Below, in pieces: positions 44,476-52,104 of a stretch of 64,000 bases of DNA. Each line of letters opens with the position of its first letter. Position 1 is the stretch's first letter. Source of the DNA: Candidatus Neomarinimicrobiota bacterium. Its GTDB lineage: Bacteria; Fidelibacterota; UBA8477; JABMPR01. The stretch covers positions 1 to 64,000 of the forward strand of contig JADHUM010000001.1 in assembly GCA_016784545.1 (NCBI GenBank), in the 5' to 3' direction. A model generated the notes under the pieces. It was not told where the DNA came from. It searched no databases and saw nothing but the letters and a program-made list of their open reading frames with translations. Made by a program: the position numbers and the translations under genes.

Positions 44476-45309
44476 ATGAAATTTTATCAACCCACTTCAA
44501 TACGCGAGTTTATAGAATTGAGCGCTAGCCTGTCGGATCAGTTCGCAACCCTGCTCGCAGGTGGAACTGATTTATTGCCTCGCTATGAGCGTGGACAAGC
44601 CCTGCCCGATCATCTCATCGATCTCAAAAAACTGTCTGATCTATACCATATCAACATAAAGGATGACGCAGTTCAAATTGGGGCCTTGACCAGTATCCAG
44701 GTCATCCAGGAGAAGCCGCTGATCCAGTCTGAATTTACGGCCCTGCATATGGCAGCCCATGATTTTGCCGGCGCCCAGATCCGTCACCGGGGAACCATAG
44801 GAGGCAACATCGTCAATGCTTCTCCTGCAGGAGATCTGTTGCCAGCTCTCTATGCCTTTGAATCAATGCTCACACTGATCGGACCAGAGGGTGAGCGACA
44901 ACTACCCATTCAAGATTTTATCCTGGGTCCTGGAAAAACGGCATTGAAGCAGAGTGAAATTCTAGTGTCCATCAGCCTAAAGCGAAGCGGATATAAATCC
45001 ACATTCCAAAAAGTGGGTCTCCGTCATTCCATGGCCATTTCAGTGGTGAATCTGGCCTTCGTTTATACTGAAAAAGAGGGCGTTTTTGACTATCTAAAGA
45101 TCGCCTCTGGAGCTGTGGCCCCCACAGTGGTGACCCTGGATAAATTGACCAGCACAATTCTTGATAATGCCAGTAAACCAGAAGATTGGCCCCTGCTTAT
45201 TGAGGCAGATATTTCGCCAATAGATGATATCAGAGCCACAGCGAGATATCGAAAACAGGTCGTGATCAATTTGGTCCAAGCATTCTTGAAAGGAGAGTTA
45301 GGTGTCTAA
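44476..45309 (+). CDS. Molybdenum hydroxylase FAD-binding subunit (set 1)
   Basis: This 277-residue protein of the CO-dehydrogenase flavoprotein/XdhB family has the FAD-binding loop LLAGGTDLLPRY, the second FAD motif HRGTIGGNIVNASPAGDLLP and the C-terminal domain (KVGLRHSMAISVVNLAF). It accepts electrons from the [2Fe-2S] subunit and passes them to NAD+ or another carrier, possibly YgfK downstream. Its stop overlaps the GTG start of the small membrane protein gene by eight bases. Confidence 0.95.
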   Translation: MKFYQPTSIREFIELSASLSDQFATLLAGGTDLLPRYERGQALPDHLIDLKKLSDLYHINIKDDAVQIGALTSIQVIQEKPLIQSEFTALHMAAHDFAGAQIRHRGTIGGNIVNASPAGDLLPALYAFESMLTLIGPEGERQLPIQDFILGPGKTALKQSEILVSISLKRSGYKSTFQKVGLRHSMAISVVNLAFVYTEKEGVFDYLKIASGAVAPTVVTLDKLTSTILDNASKPEDWPLLIEADISPIDDIRATARYRKQVVINLVQAFLKGELGV

Positions 45310-45601
45310 GATTAGTGATGCTGAGCTTGCAAAATGGGCTGAAATCAGGGAAAGAGGAAAGTGGAAATACATTTTTGATTATGGGCTATTGAGATTTGGG
45401 CTGTCGATGTTGATATTTTTTCTAACCTATATCTGGTTGTTTCAACCCAATATTTTTGGTTTGCCCCTTATCCTTGTTTCAGCACTTATTTTTCCTGTGG
45501 CGGGAATTGCCTGGGGCAGATGGATGTGGTTTTATCTGGAAAAACTCCACTCTAAAATGTTAAAAACACACGAGGGTGAGATTAATAACGATGAACGATA
45601 G
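45302..45601 (+). CDS. Small two-helix membrane protein coupled to YgfK
   Basis: This 99-residue protein has a charged N-terminal helix (DAELAKWAEIRERGKWKY), two hydrophobic segments (about residues 33-52 and 54-72, separated by a short loop) and a charged C-terminal tail. I do not recognise a family. GTG start lies inside the FAD-subunit gene with AAAGGAGA upstream, and its stop overlaps the ygfK start by 11 bases, so its translation is coupled to both neighbours. E. coli has no such gene at this place. It may tether the cytosolic YgfK or Mo-hydroxylase complex to the membrane; that is inference. Confidence 0.75.
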   Translation: MSKISDAELAKWAEIRERGKWKYIFDYGLLRFGLSMLIFFLTYIWLFQPNIFGLPLILVSALIFPVAGIAWGRWMWFYLEKLHSKMLKTHEGEINNDER

Positions 45602-48600
45602 ACTCTACCCTGTCTCCATTCAACATCTTGTCACATGGATGTTATCAGAACTCAAAAGCGATCAGCTGTTTGGGATTCATAAAGATTTATTTTTCACACC
45701 TGATAAAGCAGACCCTTTTCGCATGCAGCGTTATGGGCAGATGCTGGAAACTCCCATTGGTGTGGCTGCCGGCCCCCACACTCAACTATCTCAGAATATC
45801 ATCGCGGCCTGGTTGTGCGGAGCCCGCTATATGGAGCTCAAGACAGTTCAGACCCTGGACGAGCTTGAGGTCAGCAAACCTTGTATTGATATGCAGGATG
45901 AGGGCTACAACTGTGAGTGGTCCCAGGAGCTCAAGCTAAAGCAATCCCTGGATGAATATCTCAATGCCTGGATAGCCATTCACATTTTGAAAGACCATTT
46001 TGGCTGGCAATCTGATCAGGGTGTTGGTGTGATATTTAACATGAGTGTAGGTTATGACCTTGATGGCATAATGAAACCCAATGTCCAACAATTCATGGAC
46101 CGCATGGAAAACAGCCAGGATTTGTTGAATGAAAAATTGAATCTTATCGAATCCATTTATCCCAACATTAAGAACCTGAATATTCCGGCGCGCATGACGG
46201 ATAATATTACCCTGTCCACCATGCATGGATGTCCCCCCGATGAAATTGAACGCATTGCGACCTACCTCATTAAACAGCGCAAATACCATACTGCTGTAAA
46301 ACTGAACCCCACTTTACTGGGTCCAGAACAGCTTCGGCAGATATTAAATCATAATCTCGGTTATGAGGCTTCCATCGTTCCAGATGAGGCTTTTGAGCAT
46401 GATCTGAAATATCCAGATGCCTTGAACTTAATCGGGGATCTTCAAGCTCATGCTGATGAGGCCGGTGTAGAATTCGGGCTAAAATTGACCAATACCCTGG
46501 AAGTTGAAAATCACCGACCTGTTTTTCCTGAAAATGAAACCATGATGTATCTCAGTGGTCGGGCGCTGCATCCCATCAGTATCAATCTCGCCGCAAAACT
46601 TCAAAAAGATTTCGATGGAAAATTAGACATTTCATTTTCGGCAGGGGCAGATGCTTTCAATGTGGCTGACATTCTGGCCTGCAATCTTCGTCCCGTCACA
46701 ACCTGCACTGATGTGTTGAAACCAGGGGGATACACGAGACTGGGACAGTATGTGTCGAACCTGAAACAGGCCATGCAAAAAGCCAAAGCCCCAAGCCTGG
46801 AGCAATTCATCGTGGGAGATGAAAACCCCTCTCTGGATATGGACAATGCCGGGTTAAACACCTTGACTCAGTACGCAGAAAAAACCATTCAGAATCCCCA
46901 TTATCAAAAACATAGTCACCACTTTGATTCCATTAAAACCAAGCGTCCTCTGGGAGCCTTTGATTGCATTTCTGCCCCCTGTGTTGATGCCTGTGCAGCC
47001 GATCAAAATATTCCGGAATATCTATATCAAACATCACAGGGTAATTTTGGTAAAGCCTTTAAAGCCATTCAGGACACCAATCCGCTTCCTGGTGTCACAG
47101 GTCATGTATGTGATCATTTATGTCAGTTAAAATGCACTCGGAATAATTATGACTCTCCCCTCTTGATCCGTGAGATAAAACGTTTTGTGACTGAGCAGGA
47201 AATCGCAAAGGTAGAGGGTACTGAAATAGCCAGGCGAGATCACAAAGTTTCTGTTGTTGGAGCAGGTCCAGCTGGATTGTCCTGTGCTTATTTTTTGGCT
47301 AAAAAGGGCATCGCTGTGGATGTCTACGAGAGCAAATCCTTTGTTGGAGGCATGGTCTCTGGAGCCATCCCAGAATTCAGACTAAGTGATGCAACCATTA
47401 ATCTTGATATTGAGGTTCTGAAAAACCTGGGGGTCAATTTTCATTTTGATAGCCCGGTGGGTCCTGAGCTCTATACACAAATCCAGGAATCAAGTGATGA
47501 TATTTTTATTGGTGTTGGCGCTCAGCGTGCTTTGAAACTGGGGGTTGAAGGTGAAAGCCTCTCTGGCGTACTGAATCCATTAGAATTTCTCGCCGAAGTC
47601 AGGTTAGGCGCTCGTCCAGACCTGGGCCAGAAAATTGCCATCATAGGAGGTGGTAATACAGCCATGGATGCCGCACGCACGTCACTTCGATTGGCTGGCG
47701 AGTCAGCTGCCGTTGGTATCATCTATCGGCGAACCATGTCAGAAATGCCAGCAGATATTGATGAAATCGAAGCTGCGCTGGCAGAAGGCATTACCTTCCA
47801 TGAGCTCATGGCACCACTACGTTTTGAAGGGGATGGCAAGGTCAAGCAGATTCATTGTCAGAAAATGGAGCTGGGTGAACCAGATGCCAGCGGTCGCCGT
47901 CGTCCAGTACCGCTGGATGATGAGTCCCTGAAATTTCCTGTAGATACCGTTATACCAGCCATTGGACAGGCCATTAGTATAGATTTTATTGGCGAGGATG
48001 ATCTTCAGGTGGACTATGATACCTGTAAAACGACCCTTCCCCATGTGTATGCCGGCGGCGATGCCGTGCGGGGTGCCTCCAGTGTCATCAACGCCATTGG
48101 TGACGGACAAAACGCAGCCCGTCATATTCTCCAGAGCATTGAATTACCGACAACTCCCCTGGGGAATGCACCGCGACTCATATCCATTAATGATTTGAAA
48201 GTGAAAGCTGCTTCTCGTGAGTATGGAATTAATCCCCCCTTGGCTGAACCAGATCACTCCCAGGAATTTCCAGAAGTCCACCGCACCCTGACTCAAGTAG
48301 AAGCAATAGAAGAAGCCAGCCGCTGTTTGTTGTGTGATGATTATTGTAGTGTCTGTGTCGGTGTTTGTCCAAATCTGGCAAACCTGACCTACATGATAAA
48401 ACCTGTCAATTATGAAATTCATGATGTTCGGATGGAACAGGGTGAAACAACATTTCAATCGCTGGGGTATCTGAATCTTAGGCAGCAGCCTCAAATTGTA
48501 AACATTGGGGATTTCTGCAATGAATGTGGAAACTGCACCACCTTCTGCCCCACTTCTGGTGACCCCTACAAAGACAAGCCTAGAATTCACCTATCAGAAA

Positions 48601-48878
48601 ATAGCTTCAATGATTCCAGTTTCGGATACTTCATTCATGATCAGGGGATATCCTTTAAACATGACGATATTCAAAATGAATTGTCTCTTGATGGAGAGTG
48701 TTTCCTGTTTCAGTCAAGCCATGGGTGGATCCGTTTTAATCGGGATTCAAAACATATCATTTCGGCAAAGCTGGAAAATTCAGGTAGCATCAATACTGAA
48801 GCCGCCCTGGCCATGATGGTTTTATATGAAAATCTTAAAGATCATCCAATGCTAATTAGACACGATTCTCACGAATGA
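45591..48878 (+). CDS. ygfK: YgfK-family multidomain flavin/iron-sulfur oxidoreductase
   Basis: This protein of about 1095 residues matches E. coli YgfK. A dihydroorotate-dehydrogenase-like TIM barrel fills the first ~450 residues (GVAAGPHTQLSQNII, STMHGCPPDEIERI, LKLTNTLEVEN, LKPGGYTRLGQY). A glutamate synthase small-subunit-like part follows, with cysteine clusters (CVDACAADQ) and FAD/NAD(P) sites (SVVGAGPAGLSCAYFLAKKG, IIGGGNTAMDAARTS). The C-terminus has 4Fe-4S motifs (CDDYCSVCVGVCPN, CNECGNCTTFCP). It is proposed to reduce a urate-derived ring in anaerobic purine degraders; the older label is selenate reductase subunit. ATG 45591 matches the family start better than the upstream 45576 TTG/ATG. 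Confidence 0.93.
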   Translation: MNDRLYPVSIQHLVTWMLSELKSDQLFGIHKDLFFTPDKADPFRMQRYGQMLETPIGVAAGPHTQLSQNIIAAWLCGARYMELKTVQTLDELEVSKPCIDMQDEGYNCEWSQELKLKQSLDEYLNAWIAIHILKDHFGWQSDQGVGVIFNMSVGYDLDGIMKPNVQQFMDRMENSQDLLNEKLNLIESIYPNIKNLNIPARMTDNITLSTMHGCPPDEIERIATYLIKQRKYHTAVKLNPTLLGPEQLRQILNHNLGYEASIVPDEAFEHDLKYPDALNLIGDLQAHADEAGVEFGLKLTNTLEVENHRPVFPENETMMYLSGRALHPISINLAAKLQKDFDGKLDISFSAGADAFNVADILACNLRPVTTCTDVLKPGGYTRLGQYVSNLKQAMQKAKAPSLEQFIVGDENPSLDMDNAGLNTLTQYAEKTIQNPHYQKHSHHFDSIKTKRPLGAFDCISAPCVDACAADQNIPEYLYQTSQGNFGKAFKAIQDTNPLPGVTGHVCDHLCQLKCTRNNYDSPLLIREIKRFVTEQEIAKVEGTEIARRDHKVSVVGAGPAGLSCAYFLAKKGIAVDVYESKSFVGGMVSGAIPEFRLSDATINLDIEVLKNLGVNFHFDSPVGPELYTQIQESSDDIFIGVGAQRALKLGVEGESLSGVLNPLEFLAEVRLGARPDLGQKIAIIGGGNTAMDAARTSLRLAGESAAVGIIYRRTMSEMPADIDEIEAALAEGITFHELMAPLRFEGDGKVKQIHCQKMELGEPDASGRRRPVPLDDESLKFPVDTVIPAIGQAISIDFIGEDDLQVDYDTCKTTLPHVYAGGDAVRGASSVINAIGDGQNAARHILQSIELPTTPLGNAPRLISINDLKVKAASREYGINPPLAEPDHSQEFPEVHRTLTQVEAIEEASRCLLCDDYCSVCVGVCPNLANLTYMIKPVNYEIHDVRMEQGETTFQSLGYLNLRQQPQIVNIGDFCNECGNCTTFCPTSGDPYKDKPRIHLSENSFNDSSFGYFIHDQGISFKHDDIQNELSLDGECFLFQSSHGWIRFNRDSKHIISAKLENSGSINTEAALAMMVLYENLKDHPMLIRHDSHE

Positions 48879-48954
48879 GCACTAATAGTCACAAAAAGAT
48901 CTATTCGAAAAAAAAGAGTCTAGCAAACGAACGACAGAAATATTATGGATGACC

Positions 48955-49465
48955 TGAAATTTGAAACTGGAAATTTGGCTTGTAAAAGGGGTAGATAAAT
49001 TTGATACTATGCCTACGGTTTAAAATCAATTCAGCCCAATTTCCTGGAACTAATTATGAAAGAGCTCACAACGCTTGACATTTATGTATTGTCTGAAAAA
49101 CTATCCGATTATATCTGGCAATTGTTTGACGCCTGGGATAGAAAAGCTCAAAACACACTTGGATATCAAATCATTCGAGCAGCGGACAGTATCTCTGCAA
49201 GTATTGCTGAAGGGTATGGACGCTATCATTACGCGGATAGAAAACGATTTTATTTTTATGCCAGGGGGTCATTCGAAGAAGTCAAAACATGGCTCGGTAA
49301 GGCCCGGAGAAGAAACCTGTTATCAGATGAAGACACCATATTTTTACAGAACATCACCCATGAGTTGGGACCAAAATTGAATGCTTTTATCCGAAGCACA
49401 AATAAAGGGGCAAAAAATTAAAGCTATGACCCAACACCTCTCCAAATTTCAAGTTTCTAGTTTCA
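48955..49465 (+). mobile_element. Candidate IVS-like cassette: four-helix-bundle ORF inside inverted repeats (copy 2)
   Basis: An imperfect inverted repeat (48955-48978 and 49442-49465, matching at 21 of 24 positions, core GAAATTTGG/CCAAATTTC) brackets the ORF at 49056-49421. Layout parallels the first cassette but the repeat sequence differs, and the family of the ORF is the same. The element lies between ygfK and the 8-oxoguanine-deaminase-like gene, interrupting an otherwise tight operon. It resembles the stem-enclosed intervening sequences of 23S rRNA; movement is inferred. Confidence 0.55.
49056..49421 (+). CDS. Four-helix-bundle protein of the IVP/S23 family (copy 2)
   Basis: This 121-residue protein has the family core QIIRAADSISASIAEGYGRY, HYADRKRFYFYARGSFEEVK and WLGKARRRNLLS. 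It shares the motif R-A-A/D-x-S-I-x-A-x-I-x-E-G-Y-G-R-x-H-Y with copy 1 at 34349, but the remaining sequence is diverged, so it is not a recent duplicate. It starts at ATG with GGAA upstream. It is basic and helical, with RNA or DNA binding conceivable and the function unknown. It is unrelated to purine metabolism. Confidence 0.85.
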   Translation: MKELTTLDIYVLSEKLSDYIWQLFDAWDRKAQNTLGYQIIRAADSISASIAEGYGRYHYADRKRFYFYARGSFEEVKTWLGKARRRNLLSDEDTIFLQNITHELGPKLNAFIRSTNKGAKN

Positions 49466-49487
49466 CTTTTAAAAAGTATCGAATTAT

Positions 49488-50885
49488 ATGAGTACTCTCC
49501 TTATTAAAAAGTCTCTCGCTGTTGCCACCATGAATGATTCTCAGGAAGAATTTTCTGGTGGACATATTCTCATTGAAAATGGTGTGATAAAATCAATAGG
49601 GCCTGAATCGCCAGATATCCAAGCGGATAAAACAATCGATGCCACTGGGATGGTGATTACGCCTGGATTCATAAACACCCACCACCATCTATATCAAACC
49701 CTGACTCGAAATATTCCTTTAATGCAAAACCAGCCACTCTTCTCCTGGTTAACCAATCACTATGAAGTTTGGCGAGAACTCACCACTGAGGCTGTTGCAG
49801 TGAGCACACAAACGGGGTTGCTGGAGCTGATGAAAACCGGTGTGACCACCAGCTCTGATCATCTATATCTGTTTCCATCAAAGGCCAGCCCAGAATTGAT
49901 TGACACAGAAATTGAAGCCGCAAAAGCACTGGGTATTCGCTTTCAACCCACACGGGGCTCCATGTCCCTTGGTAAATCCAGGGGTGGCTTACCTCCTGAT
50001 GATGTGGTGCAGACAGAAGATGTCATCCAAAAGGATACAGAAAGATTACTGGCAAAATATCATGAGGATTCAGACGGCGCTATGATCCGTATTTCTCTTG
50101 CCCCCTGCTCACCTTTTTCTGTGACCACAGAATTGATGAAGCAAACGGCAGCATTTGCCAGGACCAATGGTCTTCAAATTCATACTCATCTTGCTGAAAC
50201 ACTGGATGAGGAAGCGTTTTGTCTGGAGAGCTTTGGATTAAGACCCGTAGGACTCATGCAGGAGTTGAATTGGCTCACCTCAAACGCCTGGTATGCTCAT
50301 TCCGTGCATTTGAACGATGATGAAATCAAGCTTATGGGTGAAAACCAGGTTGGGATTTCACATTGTCCCTCATCCAACATGCGACTGGGTTCCGGGATTG
50401 CTCGAATTCGTGAACTCCTCGATGCAAACGTCAATGTGAGTCTGGGTGTTGACGGCAGTGCCTCAAATGATTCAGGAGATATGCTTCTGGAAATGCGCAA
50501 TGCCATGCTCATCTCACGATTAAGGGAGCAAAATTACTGGCTCAATGCCAGGGACGTCCTGAGAATGGCAACCAGAGGAGGAGCTGCAGCCCTGGGTCGT
50601 GATGATATCGGACAGCTCAGTGTGGGCAAGCAGGCAGATCTGGCTCTGTTCGAGATGAATGGCTTAGCTCAAGCGGGCAGTCTGGCCGATCCCATTGCCG
50701 CCCTTATCTTTACTACCCGCCAGCGTCCCGTGGATTGGCTGATTGTTCAGGGCAAGATCATCATGGAAAAAGGTGATTCAAAAGTAGATGAAACAAATCT
50801 GGTCTCCAGACACAATCGGATCGCCGCTGAAATGCTGCAACTTGCGACCCAACGAACTAAAATCGAATTCTCAACCCATCAATAA
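49488..50885 (+). CDS. 8-oxoguanine deaminase-like amidohydrolase
   Basis: This 465-residue TrzN/AtzB-type amidohydrolase has metal ligands in PGFINTHHHLYQTLTRN, HTHLAETLDEE, HSVHLNDDE and SLGVDGSASNDSGD, plus the C-terminal ADPIAALIF segment typical of 8-oxoguanine deaminases and hydroxydechloroatrazine hydrolases. 8-Oxoguanine deaminase yields urate and ammonia, which would suit the island. Guanine deaminase activity is a fallback. It is distinct from SsnA at 37164. It begins the second set, with the FAD, [2Fe-2S] and Mo subunits following closely. Confidence 0.85.
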   Translation: MSTLLIKKSLAVATMNDSQEEFSGGHILIENGVIKSIGPESPDIQADKTIDATGMVITPGFINTHHHLYQTLTRNIPLMQNQPLFSWLTNHYEVWRELTTEAVAVSTQTGLLELMKTGVTTSSDHLYLFPSKASPELIDTEIEAAKALGIRFQPTRGSMSLGKSRGGLPPDDVVQTEDVIQKDTERLLAKYHEDSDGAMIRISLAPCSPFSVTTELMKQTAAFARTNGLQIHTHLAETLDEEAFCLESFGLRPVGLMQELNWLTSNAWYAHSVHLNDDEIKLMGENQVGISHCPSSNMRLGSGIARIRELLDANVNVSLGVDGSASNDSGDMLLEMRNAMLISRLREQNYWLNARDVLRMATRGGAAALGRDDIGQLSVGKQADLALFEMNGLAQAGSLADPIAALIFTTRQRPVDWLIVQGKIIMEKGDSKVDETNLVSRHNRIAAEMLQLATQRTKIEFSTHQ

Positions 50886-50896
50886 ATAGGTCAATC

Positions 50897-51631
50897 ATGT
50901 GGTCTTCAATTGAACAAATTATTAAACCTGACACCCTGAGTGAAGCTTCTATATTGCTCAAAGAATCGGGCTCAGTCCTTTTTGCAGGGGGAACTTACCT
51001 TGTTGGACAAAAAGATGATGCTGTACACACCCTCCTTGATATCAATCATTTGCTAAACGATCAGATAAAAATGCAGGGGGACGAAATTCACATTGGTGCA
51101 GGCTGTACACTTCAGGAAATTATCAGTTTTGATGATGCGCGACTCAATGGTGCCATTCTTTCAGCCTGTCCTTCCAAAAACATTCGCAATCAGCGGACCA
51201 TTGGCGGCGAAATTGCCAGATTAAGAACTGATTCCGATCTCCTGGTTTTTTTGTTCGCGTCCAGAACAAAATTATGCTTAAATGAGTCTGAGTCATCCGT
51301 TGAGTTCTGTGACTGGAATGGCGAAGGTATTATTGAAAAGATGATCATCCCTTCTCATGATGTGAAGCTTGAGCGGGTAGCCTTGCTGGATTCTGCCCCG
51401 GCCTTTGTTATCGTTGGTATCAATGGGTTGAATGATTCCATTGCTGTTTGTGTGGGTGGCAAAACGTCTAAAATTTTATTCTTTCAAACCAAGCCTGAAC
51501 CAAATGAGGCCGATATACGAAGTTTTATGGATGAGGTGGAAGCGAGTTTCAGTAATGATCATCTTGGGACCCCAGCCTACAAACGTCATCTGGTTTCTGT
51601 ATTGCTCCAGGAAATGGCGGTGGTGAAATGA
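50897..51631 (+). CDS. Molybdenum hydroxylase FAD-binding subunit (set 2)
   Basis: This 244-residue protein is shorter than the first FAD subunit. FAD motifs are VLFAGGTYLVGQK and NQRTIGGEIARL. The HxRGTIGGN pattern is altered to NQRTIGGEI, as in the YgfM group, whose members accompany XdhD. The C-terminal domain is reduced. It starts 11 bases after the deaminase and its stop overlaps the start of the iron-sulfur gene (ATGA), so the three subunits are co-translated. Confidence 0.88.
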   Translation: MWSSIEQIIKPDTLSEASILLKESGSVLFAGGTYLVGQKDDAVHTLLDINHLLNDQIKMQGDEIHIGAGCTLQEIISFDDARLNGAILSACPSKNIRNQRTIGGEIARLRTDSDLLVFLFASRTKLCLNESESSVEFCDWNGEGIIEKMIIPSHDVKLERVALLDSAPAFVIVGINGLNDSIAVCVGGKTSKILFFQTKPEPNEADIRSFMDEVEASFSNDHLGTPAYKRHLVSVLLQEMAVVK

Positions 51632-52104
51632 ACATCCAATTCGAGCTGAATGGTCGTCTCGTCCAGGCCAGCCCATTGCCTGGAACCACACTCCTGGAAT
51701 ATTTGAGGAATGAAGAATACCATAGCGTAAAACATGGTTGTGACCATGGAGAATGCGGTGCCTGTACGGTTCTCATGGACAATAAAAGTGTGAATGCCTG
51801 TCTGATCCTCATGCACTCAGTGAATGGACGAAAAATAGAAACCCTTGAGAGCATTTCCACCCATGAGGAACTGCACCCACTTCAACAGGATTTTCTGCAT
51901 GAGGGCGCAGCGCAATGTGGTTTCTGCACACCGGGAATGATCCTCTCCCTGGAAGCTCTGGACCGTGAAGGTGGTGAGATAAAGGAAGCCAATGTCCGTG
52001 ATGCCCTGAATGGAAATCTCTGTCGTTGTACTGGCTATGTAAAACCAGTAAAAGCAGCACTTGTTACCCTCCAAAAATCTAGCAACACTGGAGGTGACTC
52101 ATGA
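51628..52104 (+). CDS. Molybdenum hydroxylase [2Fe-2S] subunit (set 2)
   Basis: This 158-residue protein has cluster ligands C38, C43, C46, C58 (HGCDHGECGACTVLM) and C97, C100, C132, C134 (QCGFCTPGM, LCRCTGYVK). It is coupled to the FAD subunit by a four-base overlap upstream and to the Mo subunit by a four-base overlap downstream. In E. coli XdhD the iron-sulfur domain is part of the large protein; here it is separate. Confidence 0.95.
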   Translation: MNIQFELNGRLVQASPLPGTTLLEYLRNEEYHSVKHGCDHGECGACTVLMDNKSVNACLILMHSVNGRKIETLESISTHEELHPLQQDFLHEGAAQCGFCTPGMILSLEALDREGGEIKEANVRDALNGNLCRCTGYVKPVKAALVTLQKSSNTGGDS

